Source: Clusia tigrina (lineage: Eukaryota; Arthropoda; Insecta; Diptera; Clusiidae). From it: DNA of 64,000 nucleotides. The translations under genes were made by a program, and so were the position numbers. The stretch covers positions 31,614,516 to 31,678,515 of the forward strand of contig OV050030.1 in assembly GCA_920105625.2 (NCBI GenBank), in the 5' to 3' direction. Below the pieces are notes generated by a model. It was not told the origin of the DNA, did no database searches, and saw only the letters and a list, made by a program, of their open reading frames with translations. Positions 44,537 to 57,744 of the stretch are shown piece by piece (position 1 is the stretch's first letter; each line of letters opens with the position of its first letter).

Positions 44537-46559
44537 CATTCAGGAAGAAGGTGAATTCTTGAGGTGTATATTCCACTACTTCTCAACTCAGATTATTTGA
44601 TTGAAACCCCTTTAAAAGCGTCTGCTGTGGTTCAGGAAATATAAGGGAGACTGTTTAAAAAGTCGTTGCCTATTCTTTTGGGGCAATTTTCCAGTACTAA
44701 AGCAATTTTTATTCTGATATAAACTCTTGTCGCATTAACGAAAAACACAGGGAGGCTCCAATTAGAGATCCCCCGGTATTATTTGCGGTGTGTGCTTTGT
44801 TTTGGTATCTCCGTTTAATGAAATCTTATAATTTGAGCACTCAACTGAAAATAATATTCAAGAGAATTACGACATTTCTGAGATAATAAATCATGAAACA
44901 TTAAAAACCGCTTACACACTGCTTTGTGGGAATTCAATGAAATTGTGTGCCACCATCAATGAAAAAGGCTCCCATTGCAGCGGAATTTTTTCGCTTTGTC
45001 TTTTAACGCCTACTTAAGTTATTATCCTCTCTACTCACAATGGGGGACTTCTCTTTCATTTCATATTATTTAAAATAATTTTATTAAATGTATTTGTGAG
45101 GATTTCAAGGGAATTGTTGGCTTAATTCAGCAAAGTCCTTAAAAAGGATACGCCTGGCAAGAATACAAAAGGCAACATTTTGCTTTAGATTACTTTACTT
45201 AGCAGGAAGCTTTTTGGATATAAACAGCGAATAAATTGAAAACACTTTGAAATACAGCTGCTAGGAATGTATTTTCTATTATTATTCTTGTTGCTGTTGT
45301 TGTTTTGCTGCGCTGCCCCCGCTGTTGCTGTTGTCGCATACTAGCGTCTCTGCGTTCAGGTGGGCTTACAAATTCACAATAATTGCTATGCCAGAGTCTG
45401 GCACCTTTCCCCACATTAGCCATTTATTTTTAATAAAAGCATTCCTGAAGTCTTTGTTCGTGGCAGACATAAGAAGCCAGACGCCCGTATGAAGGCACTC
45501 TTGTATGTTTACCCGCAAACAATGCGTTTTTGATAGCAGCCATATGCCAGGCTCGTACATATTATGACAGTTGAATAATACACTTGCGCACATAGTATTG
45601 TCGACCGGCATAGTTCAGCAGCAGTCTAGACACTAAATCGCCACAAGTTTGTTACTTGGCTCTTTGTTGGCCAGCGAAATGGCCCATGGCCACATGCTGA
45701 ATGTGAAATATGAAATGCAAAAATTGCCATAAATTCACAGGCTATTTTCGTAGGGTACAGTTTGAAAAGCTAATAACAGATTCAGCTGACCATATGCAAA
45801 TGTAGCAGTGTGCATGGGAAAAATGCTGTTAACACTTTCCAGCTGGGGTAACCAAATGACTGGTTATGAGCAGCCCCGTTACTAGTGTTGTGGTATGTGC
45901 CAGACTAGCTTCTGTTTTGTAACGTGTCGTGTTATTCGGGTAGGAGAGGAGAAGTGGAGAATTCTGTTGCCCTTGCTGCCACCTCTGAGATTATTGGTTC
46001 TTTCTATTAAATTCATATACAGTTCCAATACAATGTGAGGAATTGGACAGTGTCTATGCACAAATTGGTTATTAGCCCTCTACATACGATTGCAGTCGTA
46101 CATCTCTGAATATGCAGTCAACTATGACAGCACTGAAGAGAAGGAAGAAACCATTACTCCTCTACTATATGACTCCTTAGGACATTAGAGACTAGAAGGC
46201 AAAACTATTTATACTTTGCTGTCAATATTATAAAACCACACAAGAAGCGAGTTAGATCGACTTTAGGATACCCTTGAAATTAAAATGTTTTATCAAACGA
46301 CGCTCATACAAATAAATTGGGCGTGGAAGTCAAACTATAGTGCTTTCAGGTCCACACAATGTAATAATAAGCATTATCTTTTTGAGAACGTTTTTCAGAC
46401 TGATAATTTCTATGTAGATGGGTGTGGTGGTTGAAGGCCCATTATGATCACCAGGATTCAGAATTAGCTTCTCTGCAATTATCTGAAACTTCTTATATAA
46501 ATCGTATATAGATCTCGAGTTATGCATATAAATTAAAAGTGGGGGTGAGATTTTCAACC
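44537..46559. other. Non-coding stretch, no gene seen
   Basis: No recognisable coding motif. The frames at 45199-45611 (minus) look like chance. The last part (46200-46550) shares GGGCGTGG-type phrases with 41.9-42.5 kb. Confidence 0.5.
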
Positions 46560-47680
46560 AAAGGATGTCCCCAGGGAGGCTTCTTATCGCCGCTCCTATG
46601 GGTACTGGCGAGCTCTTACAAACTCTCGATGACCTCGGTTACGAAGATCAGGGCTTTGCGAATGATTTGGTAATCATGGTTAAAGGCAAGTTTGACTCTG
46701 CCATAACAGATCGCATGCAACGGGCTCTTGACATCAGGCAAAACTGGTGTCAGGAGAAAGGACGATATCGATAAATCCGAACAAGGCAAACGTGGTAGCC
46801 TTCACCAGAAGATGGAAACTGATTCTGGGGACCTTAAGTTTCGAGACCACGAACTTACCAATATCCACGAAATGAAATATCTGGGAGTAGTCCTAGACAG
46901 AACTCTAAGTTGGAAAAACCACTTATCATACATAACTAGTAAAGCCTTAAGAGCAACCCATTGGTGTCAGAGACTGCATGGTAAAACATGGGGACTACGA
47001 CACAAAAATGATGGCGTGGTCATATAAAACAATAATAGTACCAATGATCACATATGCTTCTTTGGTATGGAGCCTCATGATCTTTGACAAGATGGACAGA
47101 AAATTATACTTCTCCAAACACTTCAAAGTGGTCATCAGTGACCGTTCAGCGTGGAGAAACAATGAAATAATAATAAAACAGGACTCAAAGATGTGGTATG
47201 CAGATGGGTCCATAATGGAAGATGGCACTGCTGGAGCGGGAATAAATAACTTGTTATGCGAACAGGAAAAACGAGGTTTGCTGAACTACTTGAGCCCCCA
47301 AAAAGGCACGCGGCAGTCGAGACTACTCATTGACCCTGAACACATCCTCAGCAGAAATGACATTAAACTCTATACTGAACTTTTAACAGGACACTGTAGG
47401 ATCAGTTACCATCTGAAAAAAATAGGCATGGTAGAAAACGATTCCTGCCGACTCTTTCAAGAGGAGCGGGAAACAGCAAAACACATTCTATGCACTTGCC
47501 CAGCGGTGGGAAGACGCAGACATAACTACCTAGGTAGTAGGTTCTTATCTCCAAATCACCTATTAAAAATTAAGCCCACAGTAGTTACGATATTTATAAA
47601 TAGTCTAGGATTGTATTAATTGGGAACGAGGCTATCTCTTAGGTCGCGGTGTTCTTTTAGGCTGTTAATAATAATAATAT
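46560..47680 (+). pseudogene. AAT-tailed LINE (R1/I-like), copy 2
   Basis: KGCPQGGFLSPLLWVLAS is followed, after a frame change, by GFANDLVIMVKGKFD, where the FADD box is FAND. Then MKYLGVVLDRTLSWKNHL (about 46873-46920), MITYASLVW, a short RNase H start MWYADGSIMEDGTAGAGI (about 47190-47240) and the C-terminus LYTELLTGHCRISYHLKKIG with CRLFQEERETAKHILCTCPA. The stop is at 47617-47619. The UTR ends in (AAT)n at about 47667-47684. Large parts of RT and RNase H are deleted. Confidence 0.87.
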
Positions 47681-47689
47681 TAATAGTAA

Positions 47690-50335
47690 GCGTGTCGGCA
47701 AACACACACTGTTTACAATTTTTTCTAGAAGAATCCCCATGGACGAAACCACCAAACTTTTCCACCATACCACCAATTACATCGAAGCTAGCGTCGTTTT
47801 AAACAAGGTGCCCACAGTTGGATATAATGGGATGGAGACATGGTCGTTACCCAAAAGTATTCATGTAGCTATATGGTTCTATGGGCCCAGACTTTTCATT
47901 TAAGTGTTGTCTACCACAAATACTGAAAACTTGACTACTTTCCGCAATATTACAAGCTGGGTCAGATTTGGGATATAACTCCCCAAGAGAATAAGATCTA
48001 TTAGGAAATACAAATAATAAAAACTTTGAAGAATTTAGCGTGGGTGCTATTTGATTGATCAGCACTTTTCCAATATAGCTAAATAATAAACTTTTACATG
48101 GTTATTCAGAGAATGTTGCTTAATAATTTCTTTCAAATATCCTTGTAAAATAAGCCTCAAACATTTTGATTTTCTCTCTTCGTCACACTCTCATAAGTTT
48201 GAGAAATATTTTTGGCAGTTACTTTACTTTGATCTTTTTGACTTGTTTATTTCAGAAAACAGAAGAGACCTTCCACTCAATTTCGAATTTATTTCATCAC
48301 CACATTGTAGGACATAGTATGCTCAAAGAGGTCATAGGCTTAACAGTGGTATTCGCGAAAGCTCGAACCATAGATCCATCCATCGAAAACCCTCAGACCT
48401 CGCTCACTGTAAGACTCTTCTTTCTTATATATGACATCTCGGGTCTTTTGGGATACTTTTACAACATAATGTCATAAAAATATAAGTGAATTTCTGGATT
48501 ATAATGCAATATTAATAAATACAGAAATTAATTGAACAGAAAAGTAGAAGAAGATCATTGCTGATTGATCACTGAGAATTTAAGAATCGTTTATCTAGAA
48601 AAAAGCGATAAGGAGAGGTGAATATGAAAACGTAGAATTAGTTTGAGACGGTTCAATTTGCATAATTCAAAGTTATGTAAATGGATTGATACATAAAAAA
48701 GAAGAGTATATGATATCCGACTATCCACATTTCTTTCTATCTAACTATGATTCAGTTCAGTCCCTTCATGGCTGCTACATTCGCTGTAGTGGAGAAGTTT
48801 CCCTTCTAGTCTCCTGCGAGTAGGATACTAAAATGAATCTTCCACTTCGACTCCTTGCGTAAATCGTAATGGAAAAAAATACAAAGTGCAAAAAGCTATT
48901 TAAGTTAATTTCTCAAAGCACATAATAATAACATGCACAATTTATGCGTTTCCTCGCTGAGGTACAGACAGGAAGAGCATCCTGCAGGAGCAATAATAGA
49001 CAACAGGAAGTTCGAGTAAAAACGCAGCGGCACAACCACCGCATAGACTAGCGAACGAGCGAGCTCATCTTCATTTTCATATTCATAATAACATTGAGAA
49101 AAAAATACAAATTTTTTCCACACAACAATAACAACAACAATAGCAGCCCAGCTGCAACAAAAACCTCATCAATATAACGTGAATGCTTAAAGGCAACATT
49201 TCCAAGAAGAAAATATGCGAGAGTTTCCTTGCCGCTGTTCCTGCTGCTTATAAAGCTCAGCAAAGCAAAGCTCGACATACTGCTGAAAGATGAATGGTGG
49301 GTCATATCTGTGCATGCGGGGCGGGGGTGGTATTGTAATTTTTAACCAAAATGTTCTTCCCTCTACAATCGCCGTAGTTCTTTCTTGTCCTCATACATAA
49401 GTTAATGTTATTTTTTCGGTGGCAACAGCCACGGATGAATAATGTGTCCAGCTTATGCTGTTGTTGTTTTTGTTGTTGTAACTTTGGCTGCTTTGTTGTC
49501 ATATCTTTTGGGGCTGTTGCTGCCGTTATTTTCGTAGTCCGGAGCTTCCGGCATTTTTAAATTAGAAAATAAATTTAATTCTGCATCCATAGGTTTTTTA
49601 AATTGATAAAAGCGCAGTGAGCCAATAAAAAAGAGAGGGATGTTTTCGTCAGGATTCCAATTTGAATTATAGCAATGGGTTTTAAGTTGGAACTATCAGG
49701 GTTACGCTTTAATTTTCGACAATTCGCCTTCAGCGATCTGATATGTACTTGTATGACCACAAGTCAAGACAAAATGCAATAATTCTATAAAATATTCAAT
49801 AAATGAAATTGAAATTTCTACGTAGAATTTGTCTCTTCGTTAATAATTGAATTTGTTTAAGTTTCCACCAAACCTTTTGGTTCCAGAGCTAAGCTAGGTG
49901 GAAACAGAATAATCAATGAATTCTGGGAGTATTAAATTTTGTGAGATATGTCGAAAAAGCTCATTAGATTTGAAGTGTAATTAATACAGGTGCAGGCTTA
50001 GATATAGGATTTTACACATTCCTGAAAAATTTACGTTCTTGGGAGATATATTTTGCATGCTCGTTCCATGCACATAGCTCAATTTAAATAGCTTTCCTCC
50101 TTGAAGTTGTCATGGCTTCATTTTATTAATTAACAGCTTGAAAATTTGGTATTCGTATGGCAGACTTAAGCCAAATAGATTCAAGCAATTTAGCACTGTT
50201 TCGAATTGGTTAAAGTAATTAGAACTTGCATTAAAATAAACAGAGAATCAGTTGTTTTAAGAGTTTAAGGAATTCAGCATATTAAGACGCTTCGTGAACT
50301 ATATTTGTGGAGACTTTAATTAATTTATCAAACAA
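47690..50335. other. Non-coding stretch, no gene seen
   Basis: No coding motif recognised. CAA/TTG-rich low-complexity DNA occurs at about 49115-49150 and 49440-49500. Confidence 0.5.
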
Positions 50336-50337
50336 CG

Positions 50338-51031
50338 AAATTTCTAGGTATCATACTAGATACAAAACTATCATGGATATCTCACATCAATGAGACAATC
50401 AGTAAAGCGAAAAGATCTCTTAAGTAATGCAGATAAAACGCGGGGAAAAATTGGGGATGCAATCCGAAAATCCTGCGATGGATGTACATCATGATATTAC
50501 GCCCAATGGTCACATATGGAGGTGTAGGCAAAGGCAAGCTGTTCAACCAACTTAGGATCGATGGGGGACACCATAGGCACAAACATTGGGTTAACACACT
50601 AGGCCTAAGGATATCAAAGAGTCTGCTAGGGTCACAACCACCTAAAAAGATTCAAAACACTCATCAACCTCTCTAAGAATAATCTTAGGATGATGAAAGG
50701 CCTACTCTCAGAACACTATAAGCTAAACTCACATATGGTGAGTATGGGGGTCACCTCGGAAGGCTCCTGCAGATTCTGTTTGGAGAAAGAGGAGACATCT
50801 TTGCATGTGCTGACACAATGTCCGGCTCTCATGCACACCCGCAGGAATTACTTGGGATTCTTCCAAGGCTCTGCCAGTGATGTGAAACCTCTGGAGCCAA
50901 AACGTGTCATCACGTTTATCCAGAGGATAGGACTCAAAGATGTACTTTGAACCTCTTAATGGGAGCACAATATATCGAAAGGTCGCGGTGCTTTAAATCC
51001 CCTACACAAAAATAATAATAATAATAATAAT
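50338..51031 (+). pseudogene. AAT-tailed LINE (R1/I-like), copy 3
   Basis: KFLGIILDTKLSWISHINET (about 50340-50400) and LRWMYIMILRPMVTYGGV belong to the region after the RT core. After a deletion of RNase H, MMKGLLSEHYKLNSHMVSMG and CRFCLEKEETSLHVLTQCPA give the zinc knuckle and C-terminus, ending at 50948-50950. The UTR contains AAAGGTCGCGGTGC, close to AGGTCGCGGTG in copy 2, and ends in (AAT)n at about 51009-51031. Confidence 0.87.
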
Positions 51032-51096
51032 TTATTAATTATTGGTTTTATTAATCGATCTCATTTTTCGGAAGTGTCAAAATAACGTTAAGATAG

Positions 51097-51601
51097 TGAA
51101 ACATAAATGATTGCATACTTTTAGGATACCTCTATTAAGGTAAGTTACTACTAGAGAGTTGTATATAAGTCAAGACACAATCTATTCGAAAAAAAAGCTT
51201 ACTCAATCATCCGAATTGAAGATAATATTCTCGAAGCTACTTTCGAAGTGTAGGGAATATTCTATAATGTTCTATTTCAACCATTCGAAAGGTATATAAG
51301 TCATCAAACAATGAAAGTCGAGAAACAGTTGAATAACAATCGTAACAGTGTGTACATCGTGCATTTCACTTGTAGCTGTTACAGTATTAAGAAGTGGTAA
51401 AGTGTTTAAATAAATTATTAAATAAAGTGCAATTGTAATAAAGTAAACTTTAAGCCTAATTTTAAGTGTGTAAATTGCAATAACTAGATAAAGTTAATTA
51501 TTTTACTTTAACCAGCAATTGTTTGATTACTACACAATCCAGTAGTAAGAATCCGAGAATTGAGAGTGCGCATAAATTGTCAACAGGGCAATTTCGTAAC
51601 A
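51097..51601. mobile_element. Solo LTR, copy 2
   Basis: 505 bp beginning TGAAAC and ending GTAACA, with target duplication ATAG at 51093-51096 and 51602-51605. It aligns with 25182-25931: shared GCATACTTTTAGGAT, AAGACACAATC, AACCATTC, AAGTAAACTTTAAGC, TTTGATTACTACACAATCCA and the terminal GGGCAATTTCGTAACA. It has a single copy of the 67-bp unit and of the 3' block, so it is closer to the original LTR. No internal retroelement sequence flanks it. Confidence 0.92.
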
Positions 51602-51605
51602 ATAG

Positions 51606-54600
51606 TTTGTCTAAATTTTGGAGTTCCCAAGGCAATTTCTTGTGATGAACGGTTGAAAATGTAGAAGACTACTTCTGTTGAGTCAGCAATATCGGAAACA
51701 CGAAAGTATGAGTCCTTCAAAGTATTCCTAGAATAGCGAGAATGTCTTCAAACTCTCACCTCATTGTAATCGCCCTTCAATTGAGATATTCGAGCTGAGC
51801 GATACATTCATTCAAGCTTAAGACAGATGGACTATAATTTTAATTGAAGTTTTAGACATAAATCGTTTTGCAGAACTGTTTGCTTCAAATGAGCTGAAAT
51901 CTCTTTAAAATCAAAGCTGTTTACTGAAGGAGTGATTAAACGAGGCATTTTATAGCTTATTTAAAAAAACACAACTTATTCATAAACAGTGACTAGAAGT
52001 GGATTTAGAAGTTTGATACGCAGCCCAGGAAGCAAATTTTGTAATGGCCAATCAATAATGAACCAGAACCGAAAAAACCACGACAAAGTCCATGGTTTTG
52101 TCCACCTGGAACTGCTTCTGGATAGACAGCAACCAATATCGGTTGAGCTTTAGCAAGGATGTTTTTTTAGTTACATCGCAACATACATCGATACTTGTGA
52201 CAAAATTTCGGACCAACAACTATTGGTTTGTTATCCATCCAGTAGTATATTCCAAAGAGTTGGCTTCCACGCTTAACTACTACTGAAAAAAAGAATTCTT
52301 TAAACATCTTTATTAACTTACTTAAGCCATTAAATAAATTTGATGTAATTGGATTGCAGGAGTACTCATATATTGTCTTCATCTGGCACTCGGTATTCTC
52401 AGTTTTTCCAACAGTCGAAGTATGAAAAATTTACCTTATGGAATATAATTTTTAAACAATTTAATTCGCTACAATTTTATCTCGTATACAAATATGTTTT
52501 TCAGAATGGAAGCCGTTGTTTTAGGGAGCTGATTCTGTGGAATCACAAATCATCAAAGGAAATGGGATATTCTGTTCAAATTAATGGCAATTCTCAGATA
52601 ACCCCTGATTTAGAGATAAATCTAACTTGTTACGTCGTCATTTAAGATATTCAAAGTTTTCAAAGGAGGAACTGCTAAGAAAGTCAATGTTGTTTTAATT
52701 TAAATACTGAACACAGTTCTGAACTCAATTTCCATTTATGCAATCTTCGCCAGAATCACTGGTCATTGCAGATGACAGACTTACCCGAGATTCTGTATTA
52801 ATGAATTTTATTTTTAATTTGCCTTCAAAAGAAGTTCACGGTTTCTTCATATGTTTCGTCCTTGCAAATAAAGGCATACTCTTTAATACAATCGACATTA
52901 ACTGCTCTTAGTCTAATCATGATTTCATAAGGTTCTGGAACCAGAAGAAACTGCATATTCTTAGATTCCTGTTTTTAAACATACCTACATTTCACACTAA
53001 CATCATTGTTTCCACAGAACGAACATAAGCTATTTTTTAATATACTCGTATTTGTCTTTAAAGTTTTGACAAGGAGTTTTTGAATGGCCCTTTGGAATTT
53101 CAAGCAAAATATTTCTAAATATTTTCTATTTGGTTAGGTTAATAAAAACCAAATACTCCTCCTACCGAATTTTTGGTGAATTCCCCACAAAAAAGGCAAG
53201 ATAGTTTGGAGAAAAAGTTTTGTCCAATCCTTTGCAGTCACGTTTGCCTGCCTGCCAAAGCGAAGGACACACATTACATTAATAGTCCTTTTTTGGACAG
53301 TTTACAGACCGAGCACATTTATTTTCCAAAAAATACAACTAAATCAATGTCCTTCGATCTGCTGCTTGCCTCTGATTTATCTGTTTGGATTTATTTTAAG
53401 GATTCCTCGTGCTGCTTAGCAATTGTAAAGTGTGGCATAAGCACAACAATAAGGATAGAAGCACATTCACATATTAGTTTTATTTTGATATATATTCGCT
53501 ATTATTTTTTGTGCATTTTCGTCCTCGGCTGTACGGAATGTGGGCGGTTGCGCAATCCTTTTTTCCAATAGATAATATCTTATTCGATTTGTTTTGGTTT
53601 TGATTTCAGCTGTGTCAATCCCAGAGGAAGAGCTCTTACTTGAGATAAAGGATAACAAATGCTTGTTAATCCTTTTTGTGTGCGTGCGTAGTTGCTGTGT
53701 TTGACAAATGTTAAACAGTAAATTGGACGCACAAAAATTAGAGGACTATTTTAAATTTGCCCCAAAAAAAGGAAACAAAAAAAGTTTGCCGTTTTTATGT
53801 CGGGAGGGTGAGGACATTGGAGTGTATGGGTATGTACAATAAATATGTGTAGGTATTTGCCATATATCTCAAGGGAAATCGCCCTATATTCGATTTGGAA
53901 TTTGGGGCAGTTAGGTCAGGGTTGAGGTTTAGAAAAATGCTGTACTGAAAAATGTCGGTGCTACAATTATTGGTGACTATACAGAACTATCATGTTACCA
54001 AAAATTTTTCCATATATATACTTCAGATTATTTGACTCCTTCCGACTGTGCTGAATATGTGGAAGATGGTCTGTACTATTCTGCAAAATTCTTAAGGTTG
54101 TGAGTGGAATAACAACAGAATGATTGTTTTATTGAAGTAGTAATGAGAATAAGTTCAAGATTTAATCATAATTAAAGAAAATCTCAATAGAGGGTTGCAT
54201 AGGAAGTTGATACTCCAGAGGCAGGATACCTGATATAAATTCTGAAAATAAAATGTATACGCTTTCCATTCACTGAAACACTAGGGGCGATTTCAAAGAT
54301 TTACTGATCGGAGTCCCGTTTGCCGATTCCGCCCCGCTTGTTCTCCTTGATGCTGGATCGAATCTGTAAAGCACATTGATCCTTAGTTCCTTACTGGATG
54401 TATTCAATGACTCGGTGGCTGCTTAAGCGCAAAAGCAATGCTTTGATGCAGACTGGTTCGGTTTCTAGGATTCTTACAACGAACTGTCTCCATTATAGTT
54501 GGAAGAAATGTATGGTTTTTCCATTCGAGATATCTGATTTGATCTATAAACACAAATTATATATAGATTTTTCAGTTAATATTTGTTATACAAACATTTG

Positions 54601-56272
54601 TTGGAATAATCAGGCACTTCAACTGACAAGTTATTGATAATTTCATTCCAATCAATGTGAGCGATTAATACTGATACGAATGTATAGCATAAATTCCTTA
54701 CATTAAGTTCTGAAAATTGTTACTAAAGATAGTCCAAGCAATTGAATTCCGACCACCTCATCACAGAGAAAAGGATTTTTACCTCCAGCACAAAGTGTAT
54801 TTTTGAATTCATAATGAAAAGCATGAATTGTATTTCTGCAAATTCAAATTAAACATAATCATGCGCATATTTAAATGTCTCTCCTCGACAGAGCGCTATT
54901 GTCTATGAACCAGGACAACGTTTCCCATTTGTATGGAAAAATATCAAACTGCATAAAGGAGTCATCTATCTGCAAGGAGAACGAATCTCAATTGCAATTC
55001 AAGTGAAAGACCGTCATTTCCGTCGAGCAACACGAGCACCAGTTGCAGCTACAGCGAATTTTGTATAATGAAACAGTTGAGAGGAGCACGAAAATAAAAG
55101 CATAATAAATCCGTTGCGAATTCGCACACAAACGCATTGAAAGGAAGCATAATTCAAGCAACTTTAAAGCGAGATATAAATATTTTTTTAAGGAAACTGT
55201 TAACGCCCGGGTGTGGTGGTGATGCTGCCACACTATAAAACGAAAGTAATGCACAACGCCTGGGGCTATTTCTCAATTAAAGTTGAGCGGTCGACAACCG
55301 CTGTCCCAGCGTAGTCGAGCTTAAATAAATCAGGATGTATTAAAAACCATTAAAAAAGGAACATTTGGCCAACACGCCACTATGCACATTTCGCTCCACA
55401 CACACATGCATACATACATATTCACACTGCTCATCATTCTGGCCGTAACACGCTTTTCCGCTTCCGCGGCGCAAGTAGCCACTCAGTTGAAGCTTTCTGG
55501 CACGTACGTGTCGTATGTGTTCGTTGGGTTTCCTTTTGGCTTTCTTCGGTTATTGGGAATCTAAATCTGGGTGTACATAAAAGAGAGTTGCCACATGTGC
55601 ACAATGTGAGACATGAAGTATTGGGAGTATGATTGGCGAAGTGAAATATAAGCTAAGAACAACCAATAATTAGACTATGAGGAAACGTCAAGATATGTAG
55701 TACTGAGCACAAAAGCTCTCGGATATGACAGAGTGATAAGAAGCGTAAATTAAGGTGCCAAAATTTGGCTTTAGCCACTATAAGAAGGTTTAACTTTCAT
55801 TTTCATTGGGTACAGTTCCCTTAAGTTGGAGCATATAACCTAAAGTTATTGAGGAAACTAGATAGAAAATAGAGATGAAGACGACCATAAATATAGAGAT
55901 GAAGACTACCATAAATATAGAGATGAAGACCACCATATGTGAGGTATTGAATTCATTGGAAAGTGAAGTATGGAAACCTAAAGTAAATCCAGTGCTGAAG
56001 CCACTAGTCAATCAATGCCTTACCTTATCGTTAGTATAACACAGCTCTGACGTTGCGCAGCAAAATTATTTAATATATCAGTATATTCAGATTCTATATA
56101 AAAACTTGATATCTATTAATACTCTATTTATAAATTCTATACCAGCTTTAGGTAATTAAATGCCATCGAATATAGCGAATATAGAGAAATGTAGCCGCGA
56201 AATAGGAAGTAACAGGATATTTGGGACTAATAATGAACTTTTTATATATACAAATATACTTAGACAACGACC
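51606..56272. other. Non-coding stretch, no gene seen
   Basis: No domain or exon structure recognised over about 4.7 kb. The longest frame (53173-53571) has no familiar motif and no gene context. A 24-bp minisatellite lies at 55873-55943. Confidence 0.5.
55873..55943. repeat. 24-bp tandem repeat, three units
   Basis: AGATGAAGACGACCATAAAT plus ATAG repeats at 55873, 55897 and 55921, the third unit diverging at its end. Units differ at one or two positions. Confidence 0.95.
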
Positions 56273-56460
56273 TATCACCTTAGGTAGGTAGGTTGGGCAT
56301 CCGCATCACCAATAAAACAGTGATGCCACTTACACCATCAGTTGGGTCTGTTGTGAACCGCGGATGTGAGGCATGGCTTCGCTTCCCCCTCCAGATTGAA
56401 CCAACTTGAGCTTTTTACAAAGCTAAGAAGTTTGTTAACACCTGAGTGGCATAGACCATA

Positions 56461-57744
56461 CGAGGGCGGATTTATATTGAAGCTACCTAGCGCTAGATGG
56501 CTGCACAAACACAACAACTTTTTTTTATTTTAGAAATTGCGATCTGTCAAACGTCAGCTGTTAAAATTTCACCCAAATTCATCGATTAGTTTATTTGTTG
56601 TAGTCGTTTGAAGTAAGCAACTTTTGTGTTTCTTGAAAAATGGAAAAAAGCGAATTTCGTGCAATGATTCAACACTATTATTTGAAAGGGAAAACGGCGA
56701 CAGACGAGACAAAAGAAAAACTCGATAAACATTACGGTGAATCTGCTCGGTCAGATTACATGGTAAAATATTGGATTGCTGAATTTAAACGCGGCCGAAC
56801 AAGTACTGCAACAATACCATCAACAGGAAGGCCAAAAGAGGTGGTTACTGAAGAAAATATCGAGAAAATCCTCGATATCGTTATGAATGATCGCCGAGTC
56901 AAGTTGCGTGAGATTGTTGAAATGGTAAACATATCATATGAACGTGTGTTCAACATTTTGCATGACCATTTGCATATGAAAAAGCTATCGGCAAGATGGG
57001 TGCCGCGTTTGATCAGTGTCGAACAAAAACGAGTTCGACAAACCACTTCACAGCGGTGTTTGGACATGATAAAGCGTAATCCTCTTGATTTCTGGCGTCG
57101 ATAAATAACTGTTGATAAAACGTGGGTCAACCACTACACACCTGAAACCAAAAATCAATCGAAACAATGGGTGGAAGCTAGTGGAAGTGCTCCGAAGAAG
57201 GCGAAGGCAGTGAAATCGGCTGGCAAGGTGATAGCCACTGTATTTTGGGATGCACACGGAATATTGCTCATCGATTATCTTGAAAAAGGATCCACAATCA
57301 CAGGAAAGTATTATCGTGCATTATTGGATCAATTGATTGATGCAATCAAGGAAAAACGACCACATCTAAAACAGAAAAAATTGCTCTTTCTTCAAGACAA
57401 CGCACCGGTTCACACAGCATTAGATACGATGCTAAAATTACGTGAAATACACTTCGAATTGGTTAATCATCCACCTTATAGTCCAGATTTAGCTCCTAGT
57501 GACTTTTTCCTGTTTCCAAACTTGAAAAAATGGCTCGCAAGAAAAAGATTCATCTCAAACGAAGAAGTGATTACTGAAACTAACGCGTATTTTGAGGGGT
57601 TCCCGAAATCGTATTATTCAGATGGTATAAAAAAGTTGTAATATCGTGTGTCGAAGTAAAAGGAGACTATGTTGAGAAATAAATGGTTTTTGAAAAAAAA
57701 ACTTTTTTTCCTACTTAGGTAGCTTCAATATCAATCCGCCCTCG
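56461..57744 (+). mobile_element. DD34D mariner (second family), inserted in LINE copy B
   Basis: 1284 bp, flanked by TA at 56459-56460 and 57745-57746. The termini are nearly perfect inverted repeats of about 28 bp beginning CGAGGGCGGATT and ending ATTGAAGCTACCT, with one mismatch. Removing it restores the LINE sequence. Confidence 0.96.
56640..57641 (+). pseudogene. Mariner transposase with a single nonsense codon
   Basis: ATG at 56640 (MEKSEFRAMIQHYYLKGKTA). One in-frame TAA at 57102-57104 follows FWRR; the same frame is then open to 57641, so 333 codon positions in all. The N-terminal part has two helix-turn-helix segments (MVKYWIAEFKRGR; VKLREIVEMVNISYERVFNI). The catalytic residues are D159 (TVDKTW, where the family has DETW), D253 (LQDNAPVHT) and D288 (SPDLAPSDFF), with 34 residues between the last two. 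The 3' end of the protein (GIKKL) is slightly short of the family's usual YFE end. One nonsense codon is the main visible lesion, plus the Glu to Lys change next to the first Asp. Confidence 0.95.

Noticed and set aside
45199..45611. Two overlapping minus frames of 74 and 81 codons
   Set aside because: No motif, and one contains low-complexity Gln stretches from a TGC-rich tract.
52020..52260. Possible mariner-like phrase (PKKPRQSPW) and surrounding sequence
   Set aside because: No catalytic motif, no termini and no TA pair could be found.
53173..53571. 132-codon frame in the 51-56 kb region
   Set aside because: No domain, signal or neighbouring exon; AT-rich composition gives such frames by chance.
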